Below, piece by piece: positions 55,468-64,000 of a DNA stretch of 64,000 nucleotides. The notes below the pieces were generated by a model. It had not been told where the DNA came from. It worked only from the letters and a program-made list of their open reading frames with translations, and did no database searches. The DNA is from Gemmatimonadota bacterium (lineage in GTDB: Bacteria > Gemmatimonadota > Gemmatimonadetes > Gemmatimonadales > GWC2-71-9): assembly GCA_016874005.1 (NCBI GenBank), contig VGVQ01000002.1:1-64000 (forward strand), given 5' to 3'. The translations under genes were made by a program, and so were the position numbers. The stretch's first letter is position 1. Every line of letters starts with the position of its first letter.

Positions 55468-57059
55468 CGCTTCCCTCCCTCTCGATCCCAGGCTCCCGCC
55501 ATGCCCCGTTTCCGGAGCACGGCGCGCTGGACCTTGTCGGTCGCGGTCTTGGGAAGGCTCTCGACGATTTCGAAGTAACGCGGGCGGGCAAATCGCGGGA
55601 CCACCTCGTCGGCGAACCCGGCCAGCGCGGCGAGGTCGATCACCTCGCCCTGCCGAGCCACCACCGCCACCATCAGCTCGTCCTCGCCGCCCGGAATGTC
55701 CGACGGGACCGCGTAGACCGCGAGTTCCGAAATCCCGGGGAACTTGCCGATCGCCGCCTCCACTTCCGAGGCCGAGATGTTTTCGCCTCGGCGGCGGATC
55801 CGATCCTTGAGTCGATCGACGAAGGTCAGAACATCCTGCTCGTCGAGCGTCCCGGCGTCGCCGGTGTGAAACCAGAGGTTCCGCCAGGCTTCGACGGTTT
55901 CCTTGGGCATCCGGTAGTAACCCTGCATGAAACCCCACGGCGTCTTGGGGCGAACCAGGATCTCGCCGACCTGACCTGGGGGCAGCGGCGCGTCGGTTTC
56001 GGGATCGGCCACCACCACATCGAAGTGTTTTCGGTAGACCCACCCCGCGCCTTTCAGTCGATGTCCGACCCGGCCCCACACCGGGATGTTCACCTCCGTC
56101 ATCCCGAACCCCGAGATCACGTCGCGCACCCCGAAGCGGTCCCGGAACGCCGCCTCATGCTCGGGGAGGTTCGGGGCCGAGAGAATGGCTCGGAGCCGAT
56201 GATCGCGGTCGCGCGGGGTGGGCGGTTGCGCGACGATGTACGCCGCGACCGCGCCGAGGCTGTTGGTCACGGTGATGTCGTGGCGTCGAACGTCTTCGAG
56301 CCAGGCCGAGGCACTGAACTTGCCACGAACGACCGCCGGCATGCCGGCGATCATGGTCGCGGCAAGCTGCATCAGCAGGCCGTTGGCATGGAACAACGGC
56401 AGGGTGATGTAGTAACGGTCGTCCGGAGAGAGGCCGATCGCTTCCGCCGCCCCGATACCGTAGAGGGCGCAGTGGGCGTGCGGCATCAGCACTCCCTTCG
56501 CTGGGCCGCTGGTACCCGAGGTGTACATGATGCAGGCGATCTCGTGCCCTTTGGGGTACCCTCCGGTGAACGGCGCCGCCGCGCGCCAGCCGGCCCAGTC
56601 GATCGCCTCGAGCCGCCCGATTCCGGCCTCGGGCCCTCGACCGACGATCGCGATCCGGCGGAGTTGGGGAGCCTCGTCCGCGACCGCGAGCATCGCGGGG
56701 AGCAGGGTCTCATCCACCACCGCCAACTCGACCTCCGAGTTGACCAACTGGTGCCGCAGGAAGGCGCCCCGCAATTCGGTATTGAGTAGTACGGCCGTGG
56801 CGCCGAGCCGTCCGAGTCCCAGCCAGGCCCGGAGGAAGGCGGTCCCGTTGGGAAGAAACACGGCCACCCGATCGCCCCGGGCGACCCCTAACGACGCGAG
56901 GAAGCCGGCCGCCCGATCGACATCCTCGGCCGCCTGTCTCCAGGTGAGCGCTTCGCCGTCGGTGGTGGAAAACCAGACGGCATCGGGCCGCACCGCTGCC
57001 TGCTCCGCCAGGACCGCCGGCAGCACCCAGCGCGCCGGATTGTCAATCCCACTCCACAT
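55464..57059 (-). CDS. Acyl-CoA synthetase (AMP-binding)
   Basis: A 531-residue member of the ANL superfamily. The P-loop is YTSGTSGPAKGV, followed by the A4/A5 region GFGMTE, the A8 hinge WFHTGDAGTLDEQD and RLKDRIRRRGENIS, and a C-terminal catalytic lysine in PKTATDKVQR. It has no signal peptide and would activate a carboxylic acid as an acyl-CoA, in the CaiC-like branch. The acid may be released by the amidohydrolase upstream. The ATG at 57059 has GGAGGG 7 bp upstream. It lies 32 bp after the amidohydrolase gene and overlaps the S9 peptidase gene. Confidence 0.88.
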   Translation of the reverse strand: MWSGIDNPARWVLPAVLAEQAAVRPDAVWFSTTDGEALTWRQAAEDVDRAAGFLASLGVARGDRVAVFLPNGTAFLRAWLGLGRLGATAVLLNTELRGAFLRHQLVNSEVELAVVDETLLPAMLAVADEAPQLRRIAIVGRGPEAGIGRLEAIDWAGWRAAAPFTGGYPKGHEIACIMYTSGTSGPAKGVLMPHAHCALYGIGAAEAIGLSPDDRYYITLPLFHANGLLMQLAATMIAGMPAVVRGKFSASAWLEDVRRHDITVTNSLGAVAAYIVAQPPTPRDRDHRLRAILSAPNLPEHEAAFRDRFGVRDVISGFGMTEVNIPVWGRVGHRLKGAGWVYRKHFDVVVADPETDAPLPPGQVGEILVRPKTPWGFMQGYYRMPKETVEAWRNLWFHTGDAGTLDEQDVLTFVDRLKDRIRRRGENISASEVEAAIGKFPGISELAVYAVPSDIPGGEDELMVAVVARQGEVIDLAALAGFADEVVPRFARPRYFEIVESLPKTATDKVQRAVLRKRGMAGAWDREGGKR

Positions 57060-57091
57060 CTCGGAGCCCTCCGCCTGCCCGGGTTTTCGGC

Positions 57092-58813
57092 TCACCGGCT
57101 GAACACGACCTTCCCGGCCACGATCGTCGTGGTCACCCCGAGTTCGCCAATCGCGGCCGGATCGACCTTTCCGATCGTCCCATCGAGCACCACCAGATCG
57201 GCCGCCATGCCGGTTTCCAGCGTTCCCTTCCAGGTCTCGGCCCTGTCCTGCCAGGCACCGGCCGCCGTGTGCGATCGGATCGCCTCATCCAGGGTAATCC
57301 GCTCCGACGCTCCGGAGACCCGATTCGACTGCTTGCCCAGTCGAGTCACGCAGGTGGCGATCCCCTGCCGCCAGTTGCCATCGGTGACCGGGGCGTCCGA
57401 GCCGGTCGCGACCACCACGCCGGCGTCGATCGCGGTGCGATACGGCCATTCGTAGGCCGCCCGGGTGGACCCCAGCGCCTCGACCTGGCCATCGGCGATC
57501 AGGAACTTGATCGTGGAGTTGAAGTTGGCACCGACGCCTAACGCGGCCATCCGTTGCAGCGCCTCGGGACTGATCAAGTCCGCGTGAATCAGGTAATGGC
57601 GCCGATCCCGGTCGGGCCGGGCCCCGAGGGCCTTCTGGTAGGCGTCGATCACCGCGTCGAGCGCTCGATCGCCGGTGGCGTGGGTGCCGATCTGCCAACC
57701 CCGGTCGTGGGCCATCGCCACCATCGTCTCGAGTTCCCGGACCCGCTCGGCGTCGTCGCCCTTTCCGAGTACCAAGGTTCCGTTGCCGCCCCCCTGGTAG
57801 GGCTCGTGGAGCCACGCGGTCTTGTTCCCGGTTGGAATCCCATCGGCGTGGATCTTGATGCCCGCCAGCCGAACCCACCGCGGATCGGCGCCCACCGGAG
57901 CCCGATATCCGTCGAGCAGGGGGCGGAACGCGTCGACCGAGCGGCCAGCGTTCATCAACGCGGTGAGCCTGGCGGTGAGTCGACCGGCGGCCGCCATCTC
58001 GGCGTAGAGGGCAAGCGTCTCGGAGTCGATCCCCGGCTCCGTGAAACTCGTGATCCCATTGCTGGCCAGCAGGTCCATCGCGGCGGCGAAGGCGTTGGCC
58101 CGGTCCTCCGCCGACCAGGGTGGAACCATCCGGCGGATCAGCCCGGCCGCTCCCTCGAAGAAGACGCCGGTCGGCTCCCCGGCGGCGTCCTTGACGATGA
58201 CCCCGCCGGGCGGCGCCACCGATTCGCGGGTTACCCGGGCCAGCTCGATCGCCTTCGAGTTCACCCAGACGGCGTGCCCGGAGAACTCGGTGAGAATCAC
58301 CGGGTGGTCGGGCGAGACCCGGTCGAGGTCGTGCCGAGTCGGCGGTCGCCCCTCGGCAAAGTAGGGCTGGTCCCAGCCGCGGCCCTGGATCCACGAACCG
58401 GCTGGCCTGGTCCGGGCCGCCTCGCCGACCCGGGCCGCGATGTCGGCGATCGACCGGACCGCCGGGTAGGCCAGATCCAGGGTGAAGGGCGGCCGCCCGA
58501 AGGCCCACCAGAGGGCGTGAAGATGAGAGTCGTTGACCCCCGGCAGCGCGGTGCGGCCCGCCAGGTTGATGGACTGGGTGCGAGTTCCGGCGAACCGCCG
58601 CACCTCGGCGGTGGTCCCGGAGGCGATCACCTGGCCACCGCCTAACGCGATGGCGGGGACCTTCCGGAAACCCCGGTCGACCAGATGGACGTCGCCATCG
58701 TAGAGGATCGAGTCGGCGGGACCCTGCCACCGATCGGGGGGGACCCGGCCGGCGAACGCCGCCGCCGCGGAGGCGCCGAGGAAACCGCGCCGCGAAACCG
58801 ATCGTTCGGCCAT
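57092..58813 (-). CDS. Tat-exported YtcJ-type amidohydrolase
   Basis: A 573-residue amidohydrolase family 3 protein (PF07969) with a twin-arginine signal (SRRGFLGASAAAAFA). Metal ligands are HxH in NDSHLHALW, an IKIHADG stretch (in place of the bridging carbamylated lysine of other branches), THATGDRAL and the final ATGSDAPV. Relatives deacylate N-acyl amino acids or hydrolyse long-chain amides. The ATG at 58813 overlaps the stop of the upstream S9 peptidase by one base (TGATG), with GGAGG 7 bp before it. A GTG at 58816 is an alternative. Tat export implies metal is loaded in the cytoplasm. Confidence 0.88.
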   Translation of the reverse strand: MAERSVSRRGFLGASAAAAFAGRVPPDRWQGPADSILYDGDVHLVDRGFRKVPAIALGGGQVIASGTTAEVRRFAGTRTQSINLAGRTALPGVNDSHLHALWWAFGRPPFTLDLAYPAVRSIADIAARVGEAARTRPAGSWIQGRGWDQPYFAEGRPPTRHDLDRVSPDHPVILTEFSGHAVWVNSKAIELARVTRESVAPPGGVIVKDAAGEPTGVFFEGAAGLIRRMVPPWSAEDRANAFAAAMDLLASNGITSFTEPGIDSETLALYAEMAAAGRLTARLTALMNAGRSVDAFRPLLDGYRAPVGADPRWVRLAGIKIHADGIPTGNKTAWLHEPYQGGGNGTLVLGKGDDAERVRELETMVAMAHDRGWQIGTHATGDRALDAVIDAYQKALGARPDRDRRHYLIHADLISPEALQRMAALGVGANFNSTIKFLIADGQVEALGSTRAAYEWPYRTAIDAGVVVATGSDAPVTDGNWRQGIATCVTRLGKQSNRVSGASERITLDEAIRSHTAAGAWQDRAETWKGTLETGMAADLVVLDGTIGKVDPAAIGELGVTTTIVAGKVVFSR

Positions 58814-60639
58814 CACCCCGCCTCCCCACCCCTGAGGTATCGATCCAGGAATCGTTCCAGCCGCTGGTACATGTCGATCCGGTTGGCCGCGCTGCGGAAC
58901 CCGTGCGGCTCGCCGGGGTAGCTCTTGGCTTCGAACACTTTGCCGAGGATCCGGAGGGTGTCGACCGCCATCTGATATTGACGGTAGGGCGCCCGAACGT
59001 CCGCTTCGCCATGGATGATCAGCACCGGCGTGGTGACGTGACGGATTCGGGCCAGGGTGTTGCTGACGGCATAGGTCGCTCGGCGGGTCGCTGGATCGCC
59101 GCCGTGCCCGGTGCGGATGAAGATCCGCCCGAGGCGATCGGCGTTGCCGTAGGCATCTCCGAAATCGTAGATCCCGGCCATCGGCACCGCCGCGTCGAAT
59201 ACGCCGGGTTCTCGCGCGATCGCCGCCATCGTCGTGATCCCGCCGTAACTGTAGCCGTAGATGCCGACTTTCCCGTTGACATAGGGCAAGGTCCGGAGGA
59301 ACCCGGCGGCAGCGGCCGCGTCACGGGCCTGTCCGTTGGCCCAATCGTTGATGGCGAGATCCTGAAAGGCCCGGCCGAAGCCCGATCCGCCCCGGTAGTT
59401 GACGGCGAGCACCAGGTATCCGCGGCTCGCGAGGTATTGCTCGAGCAGGTTGCGGCCCCGAAGGTATGAATTGGTGCCGCCCCCGTGTACCTGGACCACC
59501 GCGGGGTAGCGCCGGGTCGAGTCGAACTCCTTGGGCCGGTAGAGGAATCCCTGGATGTACATCCCGTCGTGACTGCGGAAGGCGATCTCCTCCGGCGTTT
59601 GGGCGTCCGCCCACTGGTCGGCGAACGCCGTCAGCCGCCGCGGCGATCCCCCGATCAGGTCGAGCAGAAACACATCGGGGCCGTCGGTTTCGGTCGAACG
59701 GACGTAGACGACGCGGTCGCCTTTGGCCGAGAAACTGAGGGGACGAAACGCGCCGCCATGATGGCTGACGCGGGTCGCCACGCCGCCGCGCGCGTCGACG
59801 CTCCAGACGTGGAAGTCACCTCGTTCGAGATAGGGAAACAGCAGGCGCCGATCGCCATCGCTCCAGCCGACCCGCTGGCTGTGGAGCCAGTCCGAACCAT
59901 GGACCTGCATCGGGACGACCCGCTCCACCGCGGTTCGAACATCGATCACCACCAGGTCGGCGAGGTCTTCGTACCAGTAGCCAGCCTTCTGGGTGGCGAG
60001 CAAGGCGAGGCGAGTGCCGTCGCTCGACCAGGTCGGTGTCGTCGACGCCATCAGCCGGCGGGACAACTGTCTCGACCGTCCGCTCGGGACATCGACGACC
60101 CAGAGGTCGTCGCTCCAGTAGCCGGCTCGATTGCTGACGTAGGCGATCGAGCGGCTGTCCGGCGACCAGGCTGGAATGAACCGGGGATCGTCGGCTGGCA
60201 TGGCCCGGTCGGTCAGTCGCCGCGGGGTGCCGCCATCGGCGGGCACGATCCAGATGTCCTGCCAACCGCTCCGCTCGGAGTAGAAGGCCACCCAGCGCCC
60301 GTCGGGCGACACCGCGGCAGCCCGCTCGTCGAGGGAGTCCGTCGTGAGGCGGGTGGCCGCGCCGGTCCAGTCGACCCGCCAGAGGTCGCCGCCACGGCTG
60401 ACGACGATCGAGCGGGAATCGGGGAACCAGGCCGGGCCGGCGCCGTCCGCCCAGTGGATTGGCGGCCCGCCTAACGAGGGCACCCGGAACACCCCGCGAC
60501 CCTCGGCGGCCGCGGCCACCACCGCCACGGTGGCGCCGTCCGGCGAGAGCACCGCCTCGAACGCGCCCCGGCCCCGCGTCTGGATGTTCTCGATCGTCAG
60601 CGGTACCACCTGCAGCAGGCCGAGCAACCAGTGTCCCAT
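58813..60639 (-). CDS. S9-family peptidase
   Basis: A 608-residue peptidase. A TolB/DPP-type propeller (residues 20-370, repeats like AWSPDSRSIAYVS) precedes an S9 domain with Ser464 in GYSYGG, aspartate in HGEADVRAP and histidine in GEPHGF. VHGGGTNSY and NYRGGSGFG surround the oxyanion hole. The N-terminus is short and hydrophobic (MGHWLLGLLQVVPL) but poor as a signal peptide, so location is uncertain. It leads the run peptidase, amidohydrolase, ligase, peptidase and DUF5916. GGAGAG precedes the ATG by 6 bp. Confidence 0.9.
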   Translation of the reverse strand: MGHWLLGLLQVVPLTIENIQTRGRGAFEAVLSPDGATVAVVAAAAEGRGVFRVPSLGGPPIHWADGAGPAWFPDSRSIVVSRGGDLWRVDWTGAATRLTTDSLDERAAAVSPDGRWVAFYSERSGWQDIWIVPADGGTPRRLTDRAMPADDPRFIPAWSPDSRSIAYVSNRAGYWSDDLWVVDVPSGRSRQLSRRLMASTTPTWSSDGTRLALLATQKAGYWYEDLADLVVIDVRTAVERVVPMQVHGSDWLHSQRVGWSDGDRRLLFPYLERGDFHVWSVDARGGVATRVSHHGGAFRPLSFSAKGDRVVYVRSTETDGPDVFLLDLIGGSPRRLTAFADQWADAQTPEEIAFRSHDGMYIQGFLYRPKEFDSTRRYPAVVQVHGGGTNSYLRGRNLLEQYLASRGYLVLAVNYRGGSGFGRAFQDLAINDWANGQARDAAAAAGFLRTLPYVNGKVGIYGYSYGGITTMAAIAREPGVFDAAVPMAGIYDFGDAYGNADRLGRIFIRTGHGGDPATRRATYAVSNTLARIRHVTTPVLIIHGEADVRAPYRQYQMAVDTLRILGKVFEAKSYPGEPHGFRSAANRIDMYQRLERFLDRYLRGGEAG

Positions 60640-60682
60640 CGGGTCTCTCCGCGATCAGTCCGCCCGCAGCTACCTCGGTCGG

Positions 60683-60946
60683 TTAGGTGGCCATCCGTCG
60701 AACCACGGTGCCGAGCGACCAGGTGGTCCGGCTCCAGCCCTCGTCGCCGCGCCGAACCAGAACGTCCGCGGATCCGAGCCCTCTGTGGACCAACTTACCC
60801 TCGAGTCCGGACCCGTCCAGCACGAACCGGTCGCCGGTGTCGAGCGAGGACAACGGAGCGGGCGGCGCGAGCGCGACGGCGAGTTCGAGCGGAAGCTGCG
60901 ATCCGGCTTCGCGATCCGGGATCAGGCGATAGCGGTCGGTCGACAT
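60683..60946 (-). CDS. Small hypothetical protein
   Basis: An 87-residue soluble protein without a recognised domain. It is predicted to be mostly beta-strand, with a basic C-terminal stretch (RRGDEGWSRTTWSLGTVVRRMAT). There is no good ribosome site before the ATG at 60946, but codon use matches the neighbours. It lies 43 bp before the S9 peptidase and may lead that operon. Confidence 0.45.
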   Translation of the reverse strand: MSTDRYRLIPDREAGSQLPLELAVALAPPAPLSSLDTGDRFVLDGSGLEGKLVHRGLGSADVLVRRGDEGWSRTTWSLGTVVRRMAT

Positions 60947-61051
60947 GACGGATTGAAGGGTGGTGCCGGCCCGGCGACGGCCGCAAACTAACGGCGGTCG
61001 CCCGGGCGGGCCAGGCATTACTTTCCCTCCCGGCCCCGTCGAAGGAGCGGC

Positions 61052-61600
61052 ATGGGTTTCGGACTGCTGATCATCGCCCTGGCGGTCATCCTGGGCGTCG
61101 TGTTCCTCTACAATGCCCTCACCAAGCTCACCCTCCTGGCGGACAACGCCTGGTCCGACATCGACGTCCAGCTCAAACGCCGTCACGAACTGGTGCCCAA
61201 CCTGGTGGCCGCCGTCCAGGGCCACGCGGGCTACGAGCGCACCACGCTCGAGGCGGTGGTCTCGGCCAGGAACCGGGCGATGGCCGCCCACGGCCCCGGA
61301 GAGGCCGGCGCCGCGGAAGGGCTGCTGGCCGGTGCGGTGGGCCAACTCCTGGCACTGGCCGAGGCGTATCCGGACCTCAGGGCCGCCGCCAGCTTCCTCG
61401 AGCTGCAACGGGGTCTCGTCGAGATCGAGGATCAGGTGCAGCAAGCCCGGCGCTACTACAATGCCGTGGTCCGGGACCTCAATACCAAGATCGCGCAGTT
61501 CCCGGCCAACCTCGTGGCGAAGACCATGGGTTTCCGACCGCGAGAGTTCTTCGACCTCGACGACCCCAATCAGCGGGCGGCGCCGGAGGTCCGGCTATGA
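61052..61600 (+). CDS. LemA-family protein
   Basis: A 182-residue LemA protein. One N-terminal helix (LIIALAVILGVVFLYNAL) is followed by the coiled, highly conserved soluble part with WSDIDVQLKRRHELVPNLV, LEAVVSARNRAM and RRYYNAVVRDLNTKIAQFP. LemA is an inner-membrane protein of unknown function often paired with DUF2207 or TPM-domain genes, and the same pairing is seen here: its stop TGA overlaps the ATG of the DUF2207 gene. AAGGAG lies 4 bp before the ATG. Confidence 0.93.
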   Translation: MGFGLLIIALAVILGVVFLYNALTKLTLLADNAWSDIDVQLKRRHELVPNLVAAVQGHAGYERTTLEAVVSARNRAMAAHGPGEAGAAEGLLAGAVGQLLALAEAYPDLRAAASFLELQRGLVEIEDQVQQARRYYNAVVRDLNTKIAQFPANLVAKTMGFRPREFFDLDDPNQRAAPEVRL

Positions 61601-63345
61601 TCGCGCCCACGGTCCGACGTTCCCCTCGCTTCGCCCGCCCCACCGGCCTTCGCCTGGCGCTGCTCGCCTTGGCCCCGGTCCCGGCCGCGGCGCAGGAACG
61701 GACGCTGGCGATCCAGGCCTTCCACGCCGCCATCAGCGTCAACCCCGACGCGTCGATCGAGGTCACCGAGACGATCACCGCGAGATTCACCGGCTCGTGG
61801 AACGGGATCTATCGGACCATTCCGGTCGTCTACCGGACGCCCCAAGGCTTCAACTGGACCATCAAGCTCAGGCCCGGCGCGATCACCGACGACGCGGGCA
61901 ATCCGTTGAAAACGGAGGTCGGACGGGAGCGACACTACCTCAAGTTCAAGATCTGGGTTCCCGGCGCGACGGACGCCGTCAAGACGATCCGGCTCCGCTA
62001 TCGGGTGACCAACGGCCTCCGCTTCTTCGAGGAACACGACGAGCTGTACTGGAACGTCACCGGCGACGAATGGGAGGTGCCGATCGAAGCGGCCTCGGCC
62101 ACGATCCGCCTGCCCCCGGGCGCCGGCGGCATCCGGGCGACGGCCTTCGACGGCTCCTACGGGTCGACCTCCCAACGGGCCTCGGTTGCGACCGGCCCGG
62201 GAACGGTCGACGTCACCCTTCCCACTCCCCTCGGGTTCCGCGAAGGCCTCACCGCCGTGGTCGGCTGGAACAAGGGATCCGTGATCCCGACGTCGACCGC
62301 GGCGAGATCGTTAGGTTTCGTCGCGGCCAATTGGCCGCTCGTCATCCCGATCCCGGTCTTCTTCCTCATGTGGCGAATCTGGCGCCGCCGCGGAAAGGAC
62401 CCCGACCCCCGCCCGGTCGCGGTCCAGTACCAGCCGCCCCAAAACCTCACCCCGGCGGAGTGCGGCACGCTGGTGGACAACACCGTCGACATCCGCGATA
62501 TCACCGCCACGGTGGTCGACCTGGCCGTCAAGGGATACCTGACGATCGACGAGCGGGAAGATCCCAAGCTGTTTGGCTTGGTGAAGGATCGGGAGTTCGT
62601 CTTCGCCCCGGCCAAACCGCGCCATCAGTGGTCCGCCCTGGCGCCGCACGAGAAGACCCTCCTCGAAGGAATCTTCTTCCGAGGCGACCAGCCGGTGGAG
62701 TTGTCCGACCTCGAAAACCGGTTTTACCAGTCGATCGCGACCATCCGGTCGGATGTGTTCGCCGGCTTGGTTCGCCACGGCTACTACGCCGCTCGGCCCG
62801 ATTCGGTCCGGGGCCGGTGGTTGTTCCTGGCCGGTCTCGCCGGGGTCGTGCTCGCGGCGGGAGGAGTCATCCTGTCGGGCAACCTGCTTCTCTCGCCGGT
62901 CCCCTTCCTCGTCCCCGCGGCCCTGACCGCGATCATCATCGGCCTCTTCGGTTTTCAGATGCCGGCCCGCACCGTCGCGGGGGCCCGGACCCAGGAGCAC
63001 ATCGCCGGCTTTGCCGAATTCCTCCAGCGGGTCGAGGGCGACCGGCTCCGCGACTTCGTCAAGACGCCGGAGATGTTCGAACGGTTCCTGGCCTACGCGA
63101 TGGCCTTCGGAGTGGAGAAACAGTGGGCCAAGGCGTTCGAGGGGATCTACACCACCCCGCCTTCATGGTACCATGGGGGCAATCTCAGTCACTTCAACGC
63201 CAGCACCTTCTCGGGTCGGATGGCGGAGCTATCGACCCAAGCCGGCTCCACCATGTCGTCGGCACCGAGAACCTCGAGCGGATCCGGGTTCAGCGGCGGC
63301 TCGTCGGGAGGAGGCGGTGGCGGCGGAGGCGGCGGTGGCTTCTAG
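61597..63345 (+). CDS. DUF2207 membrane protein
   Basis: A 582-residue protein. A signal peptide ending at AAAQE precedes an extracytoplasmic beta-domain (residues 40-225), a membrane helix (WPLVIPIPVFFLMWRIW), a cytoplasmic winged-helix-like region (DNTVDIRDITATVVDLAVKGYLTIDE) and two further helices near 410-455. The tail is a glycine run, (G)11 before the last Phe, after SSGGG repeats. This is the full DUF2207/YciQ layout, of unknown function and associated with LemA. The start overlaps LemA. The stop shares CTAG with the stop of the convergent TetA-like gene. Confidence 0.9.
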   Translation: MIAPTVRRSPRFARPTGLRLALLALAPVPAAAQERTLAIQAFHAAISVNPDASIEVTETITARFTGSWNGIYRTIPVVYRTPQGFNWTIKLRPGAITDDAGNPLKTEVGRERHYLKFKIWVPGATDAVKTIRLRYRVTNGLRFFEEHDELYWNVTGDEWEVPIEAASATIRLPPGAGGIRATAFDGSYGSTSQRASVATGPGTVDVTLPTPLGFREGLTAVVGWNKGSVIPTSTAARSLGFVAANWPLVIPIPVFFLMWRIWRRRGKDPDPRPVAVQYQPPQNLTPAECGTLVDNTVDIRDITATVVDLAVKGYLTIDEREDPKLFGLVKDREFVFAPAKPRHQWSALAPHEKTLLEGIFFRGDQPVELSDLENRFYQSIATIRSDVFAGLVRHGYYAARPDSVRGRWLFLAGLAGVVLAAGGVILSGNLLLSPVPFLVPAALTAIIIGLFGFQMPARTVAGARTQEHIAGFAEFLQRVEGDRLRDFVKTPEMFERFLAYAMAFGVEKQWAKAFEGIYTTPPSWYHGGNLSHFNASTFSGRMAELSTQAGSTMSSAPRTSSGSGFSGGSSGGGGGGGGGGGF

Positions 63346-64000
63346 CCTCGAGAGGCCACCGTCCGCTTGAGGCTCGTCCGAGCCAAGCCGGCCGCCACGA
63401 GCACCAGACCCGAGCCGAGCAGCATCGCCGCGCCGGGGAGGTGGACCGGCGCCTTGGGACCCGTGAAGAACGCGAAGACGTTGGCCATGATCAGCGGCCC
63501 GACCACGGAGGTCAGGCTCATCAAACTGGTCAACGCACCCTGCAGCTCGCCCTGCTCGTTGGCTGGGACCTGGGAGGAAATGAGCCCCTGGATCGCCGGC
63601 CCGGCGATGCCCCCCAAGCAGTAGACGAGGGTGAACGCGAACATCATCCAGGTCGAGGTCGCCACCGCGTAGAGCAGGAGCCCCAGACTATTGAAGCCGA
63701 GACCGGTGTAGACGCTTCGAACCTGGCCGAGCCTCGGAATGGCCACCCGGACCAGGCCGCCCTGAACGAGGGCGATGGCGGCACCCACCACCGCGAGCGA
63801 CCACCCCACCGTCCGCTCGGTCCATTGGAACTTCTCGATGGTGTAATAGGACCAGTTGCTCTGCACCGCGTGGGCGGCGATCGACATCAGCACGAACGAG
63901 ACGATCATCCCGGCGACGATCGGATGCCGGCGCAGCGCCGCGAGCGACCCCACCGGATTGGCGCGGGCCCAATCGTATCGCCGTCGGTTTTCCGGCTTGA
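63342..64000 (-). CDS. TetA-like MFS efflux transporter (C-terminal part)
   Basis: The C-terminal half of a drug-efflux MFS protein; the 5' end lies beyond the window, so the frame is open at 64000. The edge reads KPENRRRYDWARANPVGSL, the cytoplasmic central loop and start of helix 7 typical of TCR/Tet transporters. It is followed by five or six helices, with the TetA-type TLVYCLGGIAGPAIQGLISSQVP and NEQGELQGALTSLMSLTSVVGPL. In this family these export tetracyclines or other drugs by proton antiport. The substrate cannot be set from half a protein. The stop is shared in CTAG with the DUF2207 gene. Confidence 0.85.
   Translation of the reverse strand, partial: KPENRRRYDWARANPVGSLAALRRHPIVAGMIVSFVLMSIAAHAVQSNWSYYTIEKFQWTERTVGWSLAVVGAAIALVQGGLVRVAIPRLGQVRSVYTGLGFNSLGLLLYAVATSTWMMFAFTLVYCLGGIAGPAIQGLISSQVPANEQGELQGALTSLMSLTSVVGPLIMANVFAFFTGPKAPVHLPGAAMLLGSGLVLVAAGLARTSLKRTVASRG

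Noticed and set aside
1-64000. Search for rRNA, tRNA, CRISPR arrays, prophage or insertion sequences
   Set aside because: No cloverleaf-like or rRNA-like stretch, no regularly spaced repeats, no transposase or integrase motifs seen. The only multi-copy DNA repeats are the VCBS codon repeats inside 27268-29115.

Overview
The window is high-GC, densely coded bacterial chromosome with almost every gene product predicted to be exported, lipidated or membrane-bound. There are no rRNA or tRNA genes, phage genes, transposases or CRISPR arrays. The mix points to Gemmatimonadota or a related soil lineage. It includes DUF5916 and carboxypeptidase-regulatory/plug proteins, S9 peptidases, beta-lactamase-fold serine hydrolases, TolB-amidohydrolase fusions, choice-of-anchor B, LVIVD and VCBS proteins, Ser/Thr kinase-TPR proteins, DUF4382 lipoproteins and DUF305. 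This taxonomic placement is inference from gene content only.

Layout. 1-9.0 kb: the tail of a CusA/CzcA-type RND pump, two serine hydrolases, a receptor-plug-like protein, a small lipoprotein, and a translationally coupled pair (serine hydrolase, then penicillin-acylase-type hydrolase). 9.0-13.5 kb: an ICMT-like methyltransferase coupled to a PAP2 phosphatase, a DUF4199-VOC-DinB run on the minus strand, a class 1 isoprenoid enzyme fragment lacking its own stop, and a SAM methyltransferase. 13.5-16.0 kb: a Ser/Thr kinase-TPR gene broken by a frameshift and a nonsense codon. 16.1-25.6 kb: a CocE-type hydrolase, a sulfatase, a nucleotide-exchanger-like transporter followed at once by an ATP-grasp ligase and a multi-zinc-ribbon metallopeptidase, then an FtsX-type permease. 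25.7-33.1 kb: small membrane and lipoproteins, a three-gene run of secreted repeat proteins, and a thioesterase. 33.2-38.9 kb: a Tat-exported epimerase-like protein, a second nucleotide-exchanger-like transporter, a DUF4382-like lipoprotein ending in a strong terminator, a subclass B3 metallo-beta-lactamase and a GntP permease. 39.1-49.7 kb: a DUF305-LVIVD pair, an inhibitory-type serpin lipoprotein, another serine hydrolase, a VOC protein, a 1011-residue TolB-amidohydrolase fusion and a DUF1460 protein. 49.8-60.6 kb: a polyferredoxin-like membrane protein and a tightly packed minus-strand run (S9 peptidase, YtcJ-type amidohydrolase, acyl-CoA synthetase, S9 peptidase, frameshifted DUF5916 protein). 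60.7-64 kb: a small hypothetical, LemA-DUF2207, and a TetA-like efflux pump cut by the window edge.

The genes look mainly scavenging and envelope-facing. Secreted peptidases, amidases and esterases would release small molecules, and permeases plus an acyl-CoA ligase would take them up and activate them. Resistance-type functions (B3 metallo-beta-lactamase, TetA-like pump, RND pump) are scattered rather than clustered. The best candidate for an undescribed system is the transporter/ATP-grasp/zinc-ribbon peptidase trio at 19.8-23.2 kb. Most intergenic gaps are under 240 bp and none exceeds 300 bp.
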